Made by a program: the position numbers and the translations under genes. DNA of 15,929 nt from Deltaproteobacteria bacterium UBA6930 (GTDB lineage Bacteria > Myxococcota_A > UBA9160 > UBA6930): positions 1 to 15,929 of the forward strand of contig DKAI01000221.1 in the NCBI GenBank assembly GCA_002450755.1, written 5' to 3'. The notes under the pieces are model-generated. The model saw only the letters and a list, made by a program, of their open reading frames with translations, ran no database searches and was not told the DNA's origin. Positions 15,078-15,929 of this stretch are shown one piece after another; the stretch's first letter is position 1; every line of letters starts with the position of its first letter.

Positions 15078-15872
15078 ATGACCAATAAAGAATATGAACT
15101 CGAAGATCTACTAAAACACAGCTTTGCTGAAGAAGGCAGATGTCCCGTATTCAAGGAGGAGAAGATATTTTCTGAAGATGTTCTCTCTAGGGAATTTGAA
15201 TTTAACAGTCATGGTGCCCGTGTCGAAGGAGAACTTTATTATGCCCCGCAAACATCAACACAACTTATAATTATTTGCAAAAGTCATCTCAAAAATAGTT
15301 GTGATTTCAAAATTGAGGCAATTGCGAAAGCTTGGACCAAACGTGGCGCGCTCTTAGCGAGAGTCGAGCTCCCTCTACAAGGCAGGAGGGAAAATCCTAA
15401 ACTCACTGAGCATCTTTTTGGGACACTCAAAAGAAATGGAGAACTATCAACTCTAGATCAATCTCTCTGGAGGGACTATTTTCAGCAGGCACAAGCTGAG
15501 CTTTCCGGTCTCATAGAAATCCTTCCTGGACCAATCAATGCAGATATTCAAAAAGTCAACTTTTTGGGTTTCGACTTAGGTGCAGCTTGCGGAATTGGTT
15601 TTTGTTCAAATTCCAACCAACACATTCAGGCTGCCTTTATCGGGCTGGATGAAGTTGCGCTAAAAGGCCCATCTTATCCTATCGAAGGCCTTCGTGCCCT
15701 GACCTCCGATTCCTTCATGGTAGGACATAATAAAGACAGGGATTCCGTGTTCGAAAACAATTACGGGTCGCTTATGAAGTTAGTTGATGACGATAAAATA
15801 TTAATTTATTCGGGCGATTCTCTAAGCTTAGAGAATCTCGACACTATCTGGAATTTCTTCAATTTCTCCTAG
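15078..15872 (+). CDS. Alpha/beta-hydrolase-fold protein with apparently degenerate active site
   Basis: This 264-residue cytosolic protein has the strand and helix order of alpha/beta hydrolases of the dienelactone-hydrolase-like type. A strand reads LIIICKSH where HG is usual (64-70). An ALLARVELPLQGRRENP block (91-107) resembles the usual ..D.pghG.R block. VNFLGFDLGAACG (160-172) sits at the nucleophile elbow. The elbow normally reads GxSxG; here it is G-F-D-L-G, with Asp166 in place of Ser. Near the end, where a His is expected before the last helix, the text is YSGDSLSLENLDTIWNFF (244-261), with no His. It may therefore be a non-catalytic member or use an Asp nucleophile. The start ATG 15078 has no clear SD. 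The family is assigned by pattern only and no closer function is recognised. Confidence 0.6.
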   Translation: MTNKEYELEDLLKHSFAEEGRCPVFKEEKIFSEDVLSREFEFNSHGARVEGELYYAPQTSTQLIIICKSHLKNSCDFKIEAIAKAWTKRGALLARVELPLQGRRENPKLTEHLFGTLKRNGELSTLDQSLWRDYFQQAQAELSGLIEILPGPINADIQKVNFLGFDLGAACGIGFCSNSNQHIQAAFIGLDEVALKGPSYPIEGLRALTSDSFMVGHNKDRDSVFENNYGSLMKLVDDDKILIYSGDSLSLENLDTIWNFFNFS

Positions 15873-15892
15873 AAAAAAGGGAAGAAATTTTT
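15861..15892 (+). terminator. Possible weak intrinsic terminator after the hydrolase-like gene
   Basis: AATTTCTCC (15861-15869) can pair with GAAGAAATT (15881-15889) with one C-A mismatch, followed by a short T run ending at 15892. The stem is AT-rich and overlaps the stop codon. A competing pairing uses AATTTCTTC at 15852-15860. It is weak, and no better terminator is visible. Confidence 0.3.
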
Positions 15893-15929
15893 ACCTCACC
15901 AGGAAAGCGGATTAACTCTATTGCGAGAG

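Overview
The window reads as a chromosomal segment of a Gram-negative bacterium. It carries System I (Ccm) cytochrome c maturation genes, a PlsB-type glycerol-3-phosphate acyltransferase, a LysM-bearing murein transglycosylase and an M48 metalloprotease with a possible lipoprotein signal. PlsB, long-form HisG, an ATP-cone/2-phosphoglycerate-kinase-like protein and an MltD-like enzyme together suggest a deltaproteobacteria-like lineage (Myxococcota, Desulfobacterota or relatives). That placement is inference from gene content only. No tRNA, rRNA, CRISPR array, insertion sequence or phage gene was recognised. Nearly all genes are tightly packed, housekeeping or conserved in type.

Layout. (1) Positions 1-1210, plus strand: the 3' end of ccmB, then complete ccmC, then a 50-codon ccmD-like gene whose GTG start overlaps the ccmC stop. 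These encode inner-membrane parts of the heme delivery machinery. (2) 1211-1507: a gap with no convincing gene but several possible RNA stems. (3) 1508-2005, plus strand: a four-cysteine zinc-ribbon protein of unknown role. (4) 7716 down to 2046, minus strand: a probable six-gene operon running biotin/lipoyl carrier domain, GNAT acetyltransferase, plsB, hisI, hisG, NUDIX hydrolase. Spacers within it are only 3-12 nt. It mixes phospholipid synthesis, histidine synthesis and a carboxylase-type carrier. (5) 7829-11118, plus strand and divergent from the operon: ffh, then an MltD-like transglycosylase starting 2 nt after it. (6) 14864 down to 11150, minus strand: a 2-phosphoglycerate-kinase-like protein, an overlapping M48 protease, then after a 61-nt gap holding a candidate promoter, trmB and rlmN, which share a 4-nt GTGA overlap. 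(7) 15078-15872, plus strand: an alpha/beta-hydrolase-fold protein that seems to lack the usual catalytic residues.

How the genes fit together. CcmB, CcmC and CcmD move and present heme for cytochrome c assembly. PlsB makes lysophosphatidic acid from glycerol-3-phosphate. HisG and HisI catalyse steps 1 and 3 of histidine synthesis. Ffh is the SRP GTPase that targets membrane proteins. TrmB and RlmN modify tRNA and 23S rRNA respectively. The transglycosylase and M48 protease act in the cell envelope.

I did not find a clearly new multi-gene system. The items most worth a second look are the degenerate hydrolase (15078-15872), the kinase with two apparent N-terminal ATP-cone-like repeats (13689-14864), the stand-alone biotinyl domain heading a lipid/histidine operon, the internal pseudo-repeat in PlsB, and the possibly structured gap at 1211-1507.
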